Assembly (NCBI GenBank): GCA_046329535.1
Contig: JAXLUN010000003.1
Span: 62,001 to 126,000, forward strand
Origin: Bog-950 sp046329535
GTDB taxonomy: Bacteria; Bacteroidota; Bacteroidia; Chitinophagales; LD1
DNA: 64,000 nt
Direction: 5' to 3'
Shown: one piece after another, positions 1-9,352 of the stretch
Position numbering within the stretch: the stretch's first letter is position 1
Layout: the number at the start of each line of letters is the position of its first letter
The notes under the pieces: model-generated
Seen by the model: only the letters and a program-made list of their open reading frames with translations
Database searches by the model: none
What the model was told of the DNA's origin: nothing
Position numbers and translations under genes: made by a program

Positions 1-45
1 ACCCATGGTGCCGGCTCCTATAACAGATACGTTCTTAATTTCCAT
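1..45 (-). CDS. 3-hydroxyacyl-CoA dehydrogenase, N-terminal fragment (runs off window)
   Basis: Reading the minus strand from 45 down to 1 gives fifteen codons beginning MEIKNVSVIGAGTMG. The GxGxxG glycine-rich turn right after a first beta strand is the NAD-binding start of the 3-hydroxyacyl/3-hydroxybutyryl-CoA dehydrogenase family, which oxidises 3-hydroxyacyl-CoA in beta-oxidation or butanoate metabolism. Only the first 15 residues are inside the window, so the subfamily and the rest of the protein cannot be checked. Related NAD(P)-binding proteins also use GAGTMG, so this is a family-level call. The gene diverges from the one at 577, with a repeat-rich gap between them. Confidence 0.68.
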   Translation of the reverse strand, partial: MEIKNVSVIGAGTMG

Positions 46-112
46 ACATTGAATTTAGTGCGGGCTAAAATAGAAATATTAGTAAGTGCCCGGAGATTGT
101 ACGAGAGGGGGC

Positions 113-364
113 TTATGGTTTGGCGCAAACCATTTATGGGAAGGCGGGAATGGATTATGGTTTGGCGCGAACCGTTTATGGGAAGGCGGGAATGGATTAT
201 GACTTGGCGCGAACCGTTTATGGGAAGGCGGGAATGATTTATGGGAAGATGCGAACGGCTTATGCCCTGGCGGGAACCGTTTATGGCCAGGCGGGAATGA
301 CTTATGGCTTGGCGCGAACCGTTTATGGTAAGGCGGGAAGAAATTATGGCAGGGCGCGAACCTA
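113..364. repeat. 21-bp minisatellite, 12 imperfect units
   Basis: Twelve consecutive units of 21 bp each begin TTATG. Two unit types mostly alternate: one with a GGCGCGAACCGT end and one with GGAAGGCGGGAATGGA, giving a 42-bp higher-order period. Units lie at 113, 134, 155, 176 and so on to 344, and a degenerate unit follows at 365. Because 21 is a multiple of three, two plus-strand frames stay open and would encode seven-residue repeats such as YGLARTV/YGKAGMD. These have TTG starts and no family resemblance, so I treat them as by-products. The array lies in the gap upstream of the dehydrogenase on the minus strand. The rest of 46-576 shows no gene. Confidence 0.85.
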
Positions 365-391
365 TTATGTCCGATTTTGGGGAGGTTTGGT

Positions 392-453
392 GTGTTAAAG
401 TAGGGTATTAAGATGTTAAAGTGTTAAGGTGTTAAGGTGTTAGGGTGTTAGGG
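392..453. repeat. 8-bp tandem GTGTTAAG-type repeat
   Basis: Four clean units (GTGTTAAG twice, GTGTTAGG twice) lie at 421-452, preceded by degenerate copies from 392. It is a low-complexity purine/T-rich tract between the minisatellite and the gene at 577. Similar strings containing GTATTAAGGT follow the stop codons near 9319 and 11674, so this sequence type recurs in the intergenic DNA of this region. From 454 to 576 nothing is recognisable apart from an A-rich leader just before the ATG at 577. Confidence 0.65.
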
Positions 454-576
454 TTGGTGGGGTATTGTCATGGAATTGTAAAAAACATTTTAGGCGGGGT
501 AGGGTGTACAATATTGAAAAAGTGGTTCACGTTTTTGGATTGTATCCATTTTTAAAAAACAAAAAAACAAAAAACC

Positions 577-1530
577 ATGGAAACGATTCAATCGAATTTC
601 AGATGCACACATGATGCGCTGTATGAGGGCTGCGACCAATTAGCCATTAACCTTTTTGAGGAGTTGGTGCTTATGGCCGGATTTAAAGCAAAATACACGG
701 CCACTTTTATTGATGATTTTAAATTGAAGATTAAGCAGGCGCGGGAGTTGCCCGATGAGGACCAGCGAACCACGCAGCATGAGTTGCAGCGGATTGAGCT
801 GGTGAAATTGACTAACAAAAAAGTGAGGAAGGTGCTAAACAGCCTTCGGCTGTATATACGCGATGCGTATAATGACCCGGATGTGAGACGGGTGAAGTTG
901 CAGGATGCCGGATTTAACGATTATGAGGCGGCTATGAATTATAACTGGGAAAAGCTGCGCAGCTTTTTGCAGAAGGCCGTGACTTTTATTACCGCTAATA
1001 CTGCTGACCTGGAGGCGGGGGATAATATGCCGGCCGGTTTTGGTGCGCTGGTAGCCGGCTACCGGGATGATGTGGCCACCTTGGTGCCTGAATTTTTGAA
1101 TGAAAAGGAGAACACCCCGCAGGCTACGCAGGCGAAAACGGTGGCAAGCAATGCGTTGTATGCGCTGGCTATAGATATTTGTGAGGACGGGCAGCATGTG
1201 TTTGAAGATGACCCTGCTAAGCAGAAGCAGTTTGTGTGGGATGCTATTATGGAGATTGTGACCCCAACGGGTAAGGCGGGTTTAAAATTTGATGTGAAGG
1301 AGCAAGGCACGAATTTGCCTTTAGCAGGTGTTACTGCTAAGTTGCAGAAGGAGGGGGATGTGGAGATTAGCACCACTACGGATGCGGAGGGCAAGGGTAA
1401 GTTTGATAATATGGCTGCCGGCTTTTATACGGGTAAGTTGTTGCTGAATGATTTTGTGAGTTTGGAGTTTGAGTTGGAGATTAGCGCGGGGGTGACCAGT
1501 TTTAAGCATTGGGTGATGGTGCGGGTGTAG
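577..1530 (+). CDS. Hypothetical protein: helical N-terminal region plus carboxypeptidase-regulatory-like beta domain
   Basis: A 317-residue protein with no signal peptide or membrane segment. Residues 1-225 are predominantly helical and charged. Residues about 232-317 resemble a carboxypeptidase-regulatory-like/Ig-like beta domain: a LPLAGVTAKL stretch, then a TTTDAEGKGKFDNMAAG turn, then a strand-rich end. That ending pattern (transferable sugar-like linker, D-x-x-G turn, G-x-Y strand) is common in Bacteroidota surface proteins, but here it sits on an apparently cytoplasmic protein. I do not recognise the N-terminal family. The coding sequence is clearly GC-richer than the region around 4-9 kb. 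A strong intrinsic terminator follows, so it is probably a single-gene unit. Confidence 0.75.
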   Translation: METIQSNFRCTHDALYEGCDQLAINLFEELVLMAGFKAKYTATFIDDFKLKIKQARELPDEDQRTTQHELQRIELVKLTNKKVRKVLNSLRLYIRDAYNDPDVRRVKLQDAGFNDYEAAMNYNWEKLRSFLQKAVTFITANTADLEAGDNMPAGFGALVAGYRDDVATLVPEFLNEKENTPQATQAKTVASNALYALAIDICEDGQHVFEDDPAKQKQFVWDAIMEIVTPTGKAGLKFDVKEQGTNLPLAGVTAKLQKEGDVEISTTTDAEGKGKFDNMAAGFYTGKLLLNDFVSLEFELEISAGVTSFKHWVMVRV

Positions 1531-1576
1531 GAGTGAATTGGACGAATTAGGAAATTGGACAAATGGACAAATGAGA

Positions 1577-1603
1577 GAGCCCCGCGATGCGGGGCTTTTT
1601 TTT
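1577..1603 (+). terminator. Intrinsic terminator after the 577-1530 gene
   Basis: AGCCCCGC (1578-1585) pairs perfectly with GCGGGGCT (1589-1596) around a GAT loop, and a run of Ts follows to 1603. It lies about 45 nt after the stop codon and isolates the upstream gene from the secreted-protein run. Confidence 0.85.
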
Positions 1604-1716
1604 ATTGAGATACAAAGCATAAAAACACAAACCTGACAAAACTCATAACAAATAATTAATGCAGATTGGTTGATAATCCGGTTAAAGCGAAATACCTTCA
1701 CTACAAAACAAATGGT

Positions 1717-2109
1717 ATGCGAATATCTGTAACACTTTTTATGCTGCTGATGGCAGGAACTGTTTATTGCCAGAATGCGGCAGTGGTTGATTCGGTGAAG
1801 GGATATTATAATATAGAAACCCTGAATGGTGTGCCAAGAACTTTTGCCTTGTATGAAGTTTATGTGAGCGATACGGCACAGTTTGACAGTTTTCAGTTGA
1901 AGTTAGGGAATAACCTGACGGCCAACAATATAGTGGACAGCGTGTTTACGGCAGACCCGCAGTTGTTTGAACTGGACCTTGTGAGCCATCGCTTTTTTTA
2001 TCCGTTAAGGGTGGGCGGTTTTAGCTCTATACCACCCTACGGGTCGGTTTGTTTACAGAGCGGAAGTAACTGTATTTCTGCCGCCAAGACGTTTGCATTT
2101 GTGAATTAG
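1717..2109 (+). CDS. Small secreted protein of unknown function
   Basis: I start this gene at the ATG at 1717 because it begins a clean signal peptide (MRISVTLFMLLMAGTVYCQ) with cleavage before or after the Cys-Gln. An ATG-less upstream extension to 1666 would bury that signal. The mature part, about 110 residues, is strand-rich and has two late cysteines (SVCLQSGSNC), but no sorting domain. I do not recognise the family. It precedes the large modular T9SS protein by 42 nt on the same strand, so the two may be co-transcribed, and it could be a surface accessory of that protein. A cysteine at the cleavage site leaves open a lipoprotein, though the lipobox is poor. Confidence 0.7.
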   Translation: MRISVTLFMLLMAGTVYCQNAAVVDSVKGYYNIETLNGVPRTFALYEVYVSDTAQFDSFQLKLGNNLTANNIVDSVFTADPQLFELDLVSHRFFYPLRVGGFSSIPPYGSVCLQSGSNCISAAKTFAFVN

Positions 2110-2151
2110 CGATACTCTCCCCTCTTTTCTATTCACCATAAAACCTGTCCT

Positions 2152-5100
2152 ATGAAAAACCTTTTACTTGCTACCTGGCTACTTTTTACAGCAGTTTTGC
2201 CAATTACCTTAAGCGGGCAGTGTGTGAGCAGCAGCGCGCCCAGCGGAGTGAGCGGAACTTTATCTATCTGTAACGGCAGTACGACCAGTTTAACGGTAAG
2301 CGGAGGAACGTTGGGAACAGGGGCGCAATGGAAGTGGTATACGGGCAGTTGCGGAGGAACTTTGATAGACAGCGGGGCCGTGATTACAGTTAGCCCGACT
2401 ACGACTAAAGCTTATTGGGTAAGAGCGGAAGGCGGCAGTTGCAGCAGCACTACAGCCTGTGCCACGGCTACCGTAACGGTGAATGCAGTGCCTGCGGCAC
2501 CCACCAAATCGATTGATGACAGCACCGTATGCAGTGGTGTAGCTGCCGGGTTAAGGGGGTATTCGGTGGGGAACACTATTTTTTGGTATACGCAAAGCAG
2601 CGGAGGCAGTGCCGTTGACAGCACCGCCAGCCATAGCTATTACTGGCCTATCATGGATACGAGCATTGTCTATTACATAGAAGCGAAGAGCAGTGCGGGA
2701 TGTGTAAGTGCGACCCGAACCGCTTTGACGGTTACGGCTTTGCCGGTGCCACCGGCACCCACGGCACCCACGAGTAATTCGCCTAATTGCGGACAGGTTA
2801 CCTTGACCCGGGTTGGAACACCCCCTAGCGGACAGACCTGGTATTTTGGTTCTGCATTTAACATGACTATACATAACGGCAATCACGGCAGTACGTATGT
2901 AGTTACTACCAGCGGAACCTACTATATCCACAGCCGTTATGATACGACCGGCTGTTGGGGGTTAGATACGGTGACGATTAGTGTGGTGGTGAAACCTCGT
3001 CCTGCTGCGCCCGATTCAATTTATAGTAACAGTCCTCAGTGTCAGGGTACGGGTGTAACCCTGACGGTGGTGGGCAGTGCACCAGCCGGGCAAACCTGGT
3101 ACTGGCAACCCAGAACGGTGCGTTATTACACCACCGACACCGGAGCTACTTATACCGTAGCCTCTACTTCGGTGCCTTGTATCAAATCGTTAGATACGGT
3201 GGGTTGCTGGAGTGATGACAAGTGTATTGGAGCAACGGTAAACCCACGGCCTGCTGTGCCTACGGCTGCTACACCCAGCACAGCTACGAACGTATGCAGC
3301 AGTGCTAACCTGAGTATAAGTGCTACGAGTACGGGCAACAGTATTGATTGGTATACCCAAAGCAGCGGGGGTAGTTTACTGGGCAGTGCAGCCAGTGGTG
3401 CCGGATTTACCGTTAACCCAACCACGGGCGGAGCTTTTTATGCGGCCTCGCGCTCGGCTGCGGGTTGTGTGAGCAGCAGCCGTAAGGCAACGGGTGTGAT
3501 AAGCATTTTGAGTTTACCGGCTGCCCCCACCGCGCCTGCCTCGCAGAGTGTGTGCAGCGATACGGCTTATACGTTTGTGTTTGATAGTGTATTGGCGGGC
3601 AGCGGGGGTAACCAGATTGAGTGGAGCCGGTATAGTAGTTTTGATAGTTCTACCGTTGTAAGCAGCGGAAGCGATATCTATTTTACTGTGAATGCGGGTG
3701 AAACGGATACGCTTTGGCTGAGAAGCCGGGCGAGTGCTACGGGGTGTGTGAGTGGTGGGGTGTTTACTACGGGGAAGGTGAATTTGAGGCCGGAGCCACC
3801 GACAGCACCTGCCCCGCAGAGTGTGGCGAGTGATACGGCTTATGATTTTGTTTTTGAAAATGTAAAGACGGGTTTTGGTGGTAACCAGATTGAGTGGGCT
3901 TTGGATAGTAGCTTTAGCAGTGCGGTTTTTGATACCTCGTTTTGCACCATCAATTTAACCATACCGCCTGATTCATTTCACCTCGTTTACCTAAGAAGCA
4001 TTGATACAATTACCGGTTGTGTGAGTAATGTACGAAGCACAATCCTAATTGTTAGCCACTATTTTCATTTTAATAGCTTACCGGATACTGCAATGGCTGT
4101 TTGTGCCGGCACATCTACTAACATTTACATAGAAAATTCAGCGATAGGCGTTAGATATGATTTGAAAGTTGATACTAACACAATAGCCACTTCTTATGGG
4201 AACGATAGTTTACTTGTTTTGAATACAGGCAATGTTGATACTACTGCTATTTTTATTTTACTATCAACAGACACCTTATTGCATACCAGTGTTGTACTCG
4301 ACACTATTGTTATCCTAGCTTTTTCACCTGTTGACACCCCTGTTTTCTTTAATGTTGATACAGTAGTTTATGCAGGAGATACTGTTTATTGCACGGCAAC
4401 TGCTAACAACAGTATGCCGCTTGTATATAAAATCGTAAGCGGTGGGGCAGTTATAGACTCTTTAAGCGGCTGTATAACCAATATTAGTAGCGATTTTATT
4501 GTAAAAGCTATTGCAAAAGGAGTAGCAGGGTGCGATACAGCAACATCTGATTTACGTTTTTCTGTTACAGATATTCCTATACCTATACCACCCGAACCCA
4601 AATATGTTATAGTTGATACACCGGCAACTGTAACTATCTCTTTTGATAGCATATTTATAACCGAAGGGGCTGACCAAATTGAATGGGCTACGAATCCTTA
4701 TTTCGAAGAATCTGAAATTTTGGCTACCCCCGCCCAAATAGAAATTACTTTGAACGGGATTGAACGGATACCTATTTGGCTAAGGTACAGAAATAGTAAA
4801 ACAGGAAAAGTTAGTAAAAGCGCAGGGACAGATGGTGAAGAAATGTATACGCTATTAAGTAGTGCGCTTTTGGATAAAACCAATTGGGAACTAAAATTTA
4901 ATGATGAATTCAACTATCAAAATTTTACAGAGTTTAAGCCAAACTATAATATCCCCGCCTCTATTTGGGCAATGAATTTTTGCTTCGATAATGACCCCAA
5001 TAACCTAAGCGACCCAGACAATTGTTCGCCAGCTTTCTGCGGGAATCATGCAGCTTACGATGCAGCAAGCGAAACTAGCCTTTTTAACTTTGGCAATATA

Positions 5101-7716
5101 ATCGGTACCGGAAACAATGGAGGGGCAGGAGAACTTGTTTTCTCTAATGATGGTATTGGCAGGTTTCAGGCTACCCGCATAAAATGGAACAATGAGCCAG
5201 TTACTATTGGACCAATTACATGCGATAGCTATACAAAATCTTTCGACTACCAATCTGCCATGTTAGTATCAAGACGGACATTTAACCTTCAAACACCAGG
5301 CTTGTTTGAAGTAAGATGTAAATTACCTGTAGGTGCGGGTAATGGAACTGCATTCTGGCTATTTGGCAATGCTTCACCAGACTGGAATTTGACAGAAATT
5401 GATATTATGGAAAGAGTGTTAGACGACACCCCGAGTAGCTATAGAAAAGGCACCTCAACCATACATGATTACACGCGAACTTCAATATTTAATTATAAAG
5501 AAGTTATTACAACACCCGGCTCGGGTACCCAAGGCGTAAATTCAATTACAGTTACAAGTAATGCCGGCATTATTGAAGTAGGAATGTATGTTACTGGAAG
5601 CGGTATACACTGGAACGCCACGGTAACCGGAATATCAGGAAATACTATTACACTAAGTGACGCAAATCTTGGAACTGTTAGTGGAGATATAAAGTTTGTA
5701 CATGGTGACCGCGTAAGTTGCAGTCGTGCATTTTATAAACAAACACCATGCGATTTTGAAGAAGAATGGCATACTTACAGTTTTATAGTAACTGATGCGG
5801 AACTTGTATTTTTTGTTGATGGCAAGGAGACATGGTCAGAGCCGCGAAATCAGCAAGCACCTCTTTCACTATATCCCCAATTAAGCAGTGCTGTTAGAAT
5901 GATTCTGGGATTGAATGTATCTTATCAAAAAGTTTCAGGTGTTTATGTGCCTTACGTTGACCAACGGGAAGATTACGAAATGCAAGTTGATTATGTGAGA
6001 TACTATCAACCATCTTCTGCGTGGTACACACAATACCCTAGGTATTTGCAAAATTATTTTCTTGGAACATACTGGACATATGAAACACCCAATAGCACTG
6101 GTTCGTTTACAAACAATAACCAACCTTGTAATATTACCAACACTGCTAACCACTTAACACACGATATTGCTTCAAACAAAATCAGCCTGCTTGGAACCGG
6201 AACGCAGTTAGCTGCTTATTACCAAGGTGCAGGTAATGACCACCAGTGCTACCTTTCCACATATCAAGCTAATAATGAGTGGATAGAAACGCCAATTGAA
6301 GCAAAAAAAATGGTGGCTACTTATAGCAATAGCTTTTATCCACCGAGCATGCAAATATTTAGCGGGTGGACTTATGTTGCAGTAACACCAGATGTAAAAG
6401 ATTTTGTAACACCTGTAAGCAGCGACCTTATTTACTACCAAAGCCTTAATAATCGGTTAAAGTATTATTACCGCCCTAATTATTTAGGCACCCCAATGCC
6501 ACTTACGGTTAACGATGCCCTTATTAATAATAATCTAGGGGCTCCGGTCAGTAATTGTGCAGGTTATATTTCTGTAGATAATCAGGGTAAAGTTTTTTAT
6601 AAAGGAACAGACAATAACCTATGGTGCTGGCTACCGGGTAGCGGTAGCTTATCGAGTATTACAAACGGAACCAGCCAAGGCTGCGTAAATAATAGCGGTA
6701 TGATTACCGGTGCAATGGTGGTAAATACCTGTGGTTGCATGGTATTTTACCGCGATGCCCAAAACAATTTACGGCAACTATACTGGTGGAACGGATGGCA
6801 CGATGTAGGCGTAGTGGTTAGCAACGGAAAAGTAACCGACAACTTACTGCTGGATGAAACAAATTCAAGGATTTACTTTATAGATGCCGACCATGCCATT
6901 TATTACTATACGTGGAACTATGATGCATATAACCCCACCGGCTTGGTAAAATTGGGAAATGGCGGAGTAAACGATCCTAACAACAACGAATCAACCTGTA
7001 ACCAATATACGTACAACGGCAACAGCTATTACTACAATGCTTTGTCAGATTTAACTTTGAGTTTCGATAAAAAAACACTGTTCTACAAAGCCACCGATGG
7101 CAGTATTTGGTATTATTTTAATGATAGTGAGAACAGTAGTGTTCCCATTCCCAACTCTACACAGGTAAAATCTATTAGTAGTCCTAACTGGAACAAGACC
7201 GCTTTAAAATATGAAGTTCCCATACAGGGCTCTATGGCTTTCGAAGCATGGAATTTGGGTAGGTTATTATATGTGGGCAGCGATAAAAAACTGTACCAGG
7301 TGTTTCCGGTAAATGCCCATAACTATGTAGATTGTGCTGCAAACTTCAATGAAAATGGGTGGGATGGGGGCGACTTTAACAGCTACAAAACAGATGAAAG
7401 CGATAATGCAGAAGTGAAAAAGGAAAGCAATACTTTAGATGAAATACAAGAAGGTGATTTGAAGATTTCAGTCTTCCCTAACCCTTCAAACAATAATTTC
7501 TATTTCACGGCAACTGGCAAAGAGGTCTTAACCCAATTCGAAATTTACATAACCGATGTAAACGGGCGCAAAGTATACGGCAAAAAAGAAAACTTGGCAG
7601 ACGGAATAAATACCTATACATTTACATGGAATGCCGAGAACGTGCATAACGGATTCTATTTTTATAGAATTAAAACGTGCGGCAAAGTAATTACAGGCAA
7701 ACTAGTTAAACTGTAA
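2152..7716 (+). CDS. Giant T9SS-secreted modular protein: Ig-like repeats, GH16 glucanase, propeller-like region, sorting domain
   Basis: An 1854-residue secreted protein. A signal peptide (about 1-22) is followed by roughly six or seven Ig/PKD-like repeats to residue ~880, recognisable by recurring WYTQSSGG and AAPTAP linkers and a late GCVS strand. Residues ~903-1287 form a GH16 (laminarinase/beta-glucanase family) domain: the ExDxxE catalytic motif is intact as EIDIME (E1082, D1084, E1087), and DGKETW and VDYVRYYQ are typical later strands. About 70 residues (~1118-1187) resembling a small beta repeat (GMYVTGSGI, GNTITLSDAN) interrupt the GH16 fold. Residues ~1300-1740 carry repeated Trp/Tyr-rich strands like a lectin-type propeller. 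A type-A T9SS sorting domain (VFPNPS, ending GKLVKL) occupies ~1772-1854. It likely degrades an extracellular beta-glucan; the substrate is inferred. Confidence 0.88.
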   Translation: MKNLLLATWLLFTAVLPITLSGQCVSSSAPSGVSGTLSICNGSTTSLTVSGGTLGTGAQWKWYTGSCGGTLIDSGAVITVSPTTTKAYWVRAEGGSCSSTTACATATVTVNAVPAAPTKSIDDSTVCSGVAAGLRGYSVGNTIFWYTQSSGGSAVDSTASHSYYWPIMDTSIVYYIEAKSSAGCVSATRTALTVTALPVPPAPTAPTSNSPNCGQVTLTRVGTPPSGQTWYFGSAFNMTIHNGNHGSTYVVTTSGTYYIHSRYDTTGCWGLDTVTISVVVKPRPAAPDSIYSNSPQCQGTGVTLTVVGSAPAGQTWYWQPRTVRYYTTDTGATYTVASTSVPCIKSLDTVGCWSDDKCIGATVNPRPAVPTAATPSTATNVCSSANLSISATSTGNSIDWYTQSSGGSLLGSAASGAGFTVNPTTGGAFYAASRSAAGCVSSSRKATGVISILSLPAAPTAPASQSVCSDTAYTFVFDSVLAGSGGNQIEWSRYSSFDSSTVVSSGSDIYFTVNAGETDTLWLRSRASATGCVSGGVFTTGKVNLRPEPPTAPAPQSVASDTAYDFVFENVKTGFGGNQIEWALDSSFSSAVFDTSFCTINLTIPPDSFHLVYLRSIDTITGCVSNVRSTILIVSHYFHFNSLPDTAMAVCAGTSTNIYIENSAIGVRYDLKVDTNTIATSYGNDSLLVLNTGNVDTTAIFILLSTDTLLHTSVVLDTIVILAFSPVDTPVFFNVDTVVYAGDTVYCTATANNSMPLVYKIVSGGAVIDSLSGCITNISSDFIVKAIAKGVAGCDTATSDLRFSVTDIPIPIPPEPKYVIVDTPATVTISFDSIFITEGADQIEWATNPYFEESEILATPAQIEITLNGIERIPIWLRYRNSKTGKVSKSAGTDGEEMYTLLSSALLDKTNWELKFNDEFNYQNFTEFKPNYNIPASIWAMNFCFDNDPNNLSDPDNCSPAFCGNHAAYDAASETSLFNFGNIIGTGNNGGAGELVFSNDGIGRFQATRIKWNNEPVTIGPITCDSYTKSFDYQSAMLVSRRTFNLQTPGLFEVRCKLPVGAGNGTAFWLFGNASPDWNLTEIDIMERVLDDTPSSYRKGTSTIHDYTRTSIFNYKEVITTPGSGTQGVNSITVTSNAGIIEVGMYVTGSGIHWNATVTGISGNTITLSDANLGTVSGDIKFVHGDRVSCSRAFYKQTPCDFEEEWHTYSFIVTDAELVFFVDGKETWSEPRNQQAPLSLYPQLSSAVRMILGLNVSYQKVSGVYVPYVDQREDYEMQVDYVRYYQPSSAWYTQYPRYLQNYFLGTYWTYETPNSTGSFTNNNQPCNITNTANHLTHDIASNKISLLGTGTQLAAYYQGAGNDHQCYLSTYQANNEWIETPIEAKKMVATYSNSFYPPSMQIFSGWTYVAVTPDVKDFVTPVSSDLIYYQSLNNRLKYYYRPNYLGTPMPLTVNDALINNNLGAPVSNCAGYISVDNQGKVFYKGTDNNLWCWLPGSGSLSSITNGTSQGCVNNSGMITGAMVVNTCGCMVFYRDAQNNLRQLYWWNGWHDVGVVVSNGKVTDNLLLDETNSRIYFIDADHAIYYYTWNYDAYNPTGLVKLGNGGVNDPNNNESTCNQYTYNGNSYYYNALSDLTLSFDKKTLFYKATDGSIWYYFNDSENSSVPIPNSTQVKSISSPNWNKTALKYEVPIQGSMAFEAWNLGRLLYVGSDKKLYQVFPVNAHNYVDCAANFNENGWDGGDFNSYKTDESDNAEVKKESNTLDEIQEGDLKISVFPNPSNNNFYFTATGKEVLTQFEIYITDVNGRKVYGKKENLADGINTYTFTWNAENVHNGFYFYRIKTCGKVITGKLVKL

Positions 7717-7717
7717 T

Positions 7718-9319
7718 ATGAAAAGCATTGTCAGCTGCTTATTGGTTTCCTTGCTGTGGCATATCGGTTATAATCAGTACACCTTTGTCAAACAATGGGA
7801 TAAACGCTACGGTGGAACAAAAGACGAAGGCAATCCGGTATTGCTGCATACTACAGATGGAGGGTATTTAGTAGGCGGTTATTCCTTATCTGATATTAGC
7901 GGTGATAAAACGGAAAATAACAGAAACAATGCTTTGACTACAGAAGATTTTTGGGTAGTAAAACTCGATGCAACCGGTAACAAATTGTGGGACAAGCGGT
8001 TCGGAACATCCGGTGGGGATAATTTGCGGGCTGTTATCCCTACTAACGATGGTAGCTACCTTTTAGGAGGCAGCAGTGATGGTGGGGCTGGGGGAGATAA
8101 AACACAATCCACACAGGGCAATGCAGATTACTGGATTGTAAAGATAGATTCACACGGCAATAAACTATGGGATAAGCGCTACGGAGGAAGCGGTGCTGAT
8201 GGATTTTATTGTATGCAGCAAACCACCGATGGAGGTTATATTCTCGGTGGTGCATCTGTGTCGGGTATAAGTGGTGATAAAACTCAGGAAAATTGGGACT
8301 TATCACATTTCTATGCCGACATTTGGATTGTAAAGATAGATTCCGCTGGCAATAAACTATGGGATAAACGTCTTGGTGGAACAGATGATGATTATGCTTT
8401 GGATATAAAGCAAACTAAAGACGGTGGGTATATAATAGGTGGAATGTCGTATTCAAGAATAGGGGGCGATAAGACTCAAGATAATTTTGATACTCTTAAC
8501 CCGCTGACATCCGATGTTTGGATAGTGAAAATAGACAGCATCGGAAACAAACAATGGGACAAAACATTGGGAACACCATACAATGATAAAATGGATTACG
8601 TTGAAGAATTAAGTGATGGTGGATATATGTTGGCAGGTGGTGGTTTTAAGATTATTAAAACGGATTCATTAGGTAATCAGACATGGGAACAATATTTTGA
8701 TGGTGGTGCGTATTTTAGTAGCTTTTCAATTACTAATGACAAAGGCTATTTGTTTGGAGGTTACACCTCTCAAAATATAGTAGGTGATAAAACAGAAAGT
8801 AATTTAGGTTATCAGCAGAGTTGGATTGTAAAAGCCGATTCTTCAGGAAATAAGCAATGGGATAAAACAATATTCACTAATAGTATACTACATAATGATT
8901 GGGATGGCTTTGTGGTGCAAAGTAATGATGGATGTTATTTGGTAGCTAATACCAGCGAAGCAGATATAGGCGGCTACAAATCCCAAGCGGCTTGGGATTC
9001 GAGTTTGGATTTTTTTGTTGTCAAATTCTGCATGGACACCGTAACCTCTATAAACGAACTATCCAATCAACCACAAATCTCAGTTTACCCTAATCCCTTT
9101 AATTCTGAAGTTTCCATTTCACTTCAGAAAGAAAACCTGCATCAAGCCACGTTTACAATAACTAATAGCTTGGGGCAGATAATTTACCAAAGAGCAGAAA
9201 ACAACCTGAGCCAAGGCTATACCAAAATGCTGGACCTGCGCTACCTGCCTAAGGGGCTTTACTTTATAACGGTAGAAGCCGATGGGGAGCGGGTGGTGAG
9301 ACGGGTGGTGAAGGAGTGA
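7718..9319 (+). CDS. T9SS-secreted seven-bladed propeller protein
   Basis: A 533-residue protein that starts one nucleotide after the previous stop, so it is probably translationally coupled to the GH16 protein. After a signal peptide come seven copies of a DGGY-x-x-GG element at about 55-65-residue spacing, interleaved with WIVKIDSxGNKLWDKRxGG strands and GDKTQ turns. The first copy has only the outer strand (QWDKRYGG) and the last only FFVVKF, which is what a seven-bladed propeller with N- and C-terminal closure would show. The C-terminus is a type-A T9SS sorting domain (SVYPNPFNSEV to RRVVKE). No catalytic motif is visible; a surface binding or scaffold role is inferred. Confidence 0.85.
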   Translation: MKSIVSCLLVSLLWHIGYNQYTFVKQWDKRYGGTKDEGNPVLLHTTDGGYLVGGYSLSDISGDKTENNRNNALTTEDFWVVKLDATGNKLWDKRFGTSGGDNLRAVIPTNDGSYLLGGSSDGGAGGDKTQSTQGNADYWIVKIDSHGNKLWDKRYGGSGADGFYCMQQTTDGGYILGGASVSGISGDKTQENWDLSHFYADIWIVKIDSAGNKLWDKRLGGTDDDYALDIKQTKDGGYIIGGMSYSRIGGDKTQDNFDTLNPLTSDVWIVKIDSIGNKQWDKTLGTPYNDKMDYVEELSDGGYMLAGGGFKIIKTDSLGNQTWEQYFDGGAYFSSFSITNDKGYLFGGYTSQNIVGDKTESNLGYQQSWIVKADSSGNKQWDKTIFTNSILHNDWDGFVVQSNDGCYLVANTSEADIGGYKSQAAWDSSLDFFVVKFCMDTVTSINELSNQPQISVYPNPFNSEVSISLQKENLHQATFTITNSLGQIIYQRAENNLSQGYTKMLDLRYLPKGLYFITVEADGERVVRRVVKE

Positions 9320-9352
9320 TTTGGGGTGTGAAGGTATTAAGGTTGAAGGACT

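Noticed and set aside
113..364. CRISPR array
   Set aside because: Units are contiguous with no unique spacers, and no cas genes are nearby.
120..398. Open frame of seven-residue repeats
   Set aside because: It has a TTG start, follows from the 21-bp repeat length, and shares a second open frame at 49-237; no signal or family support.
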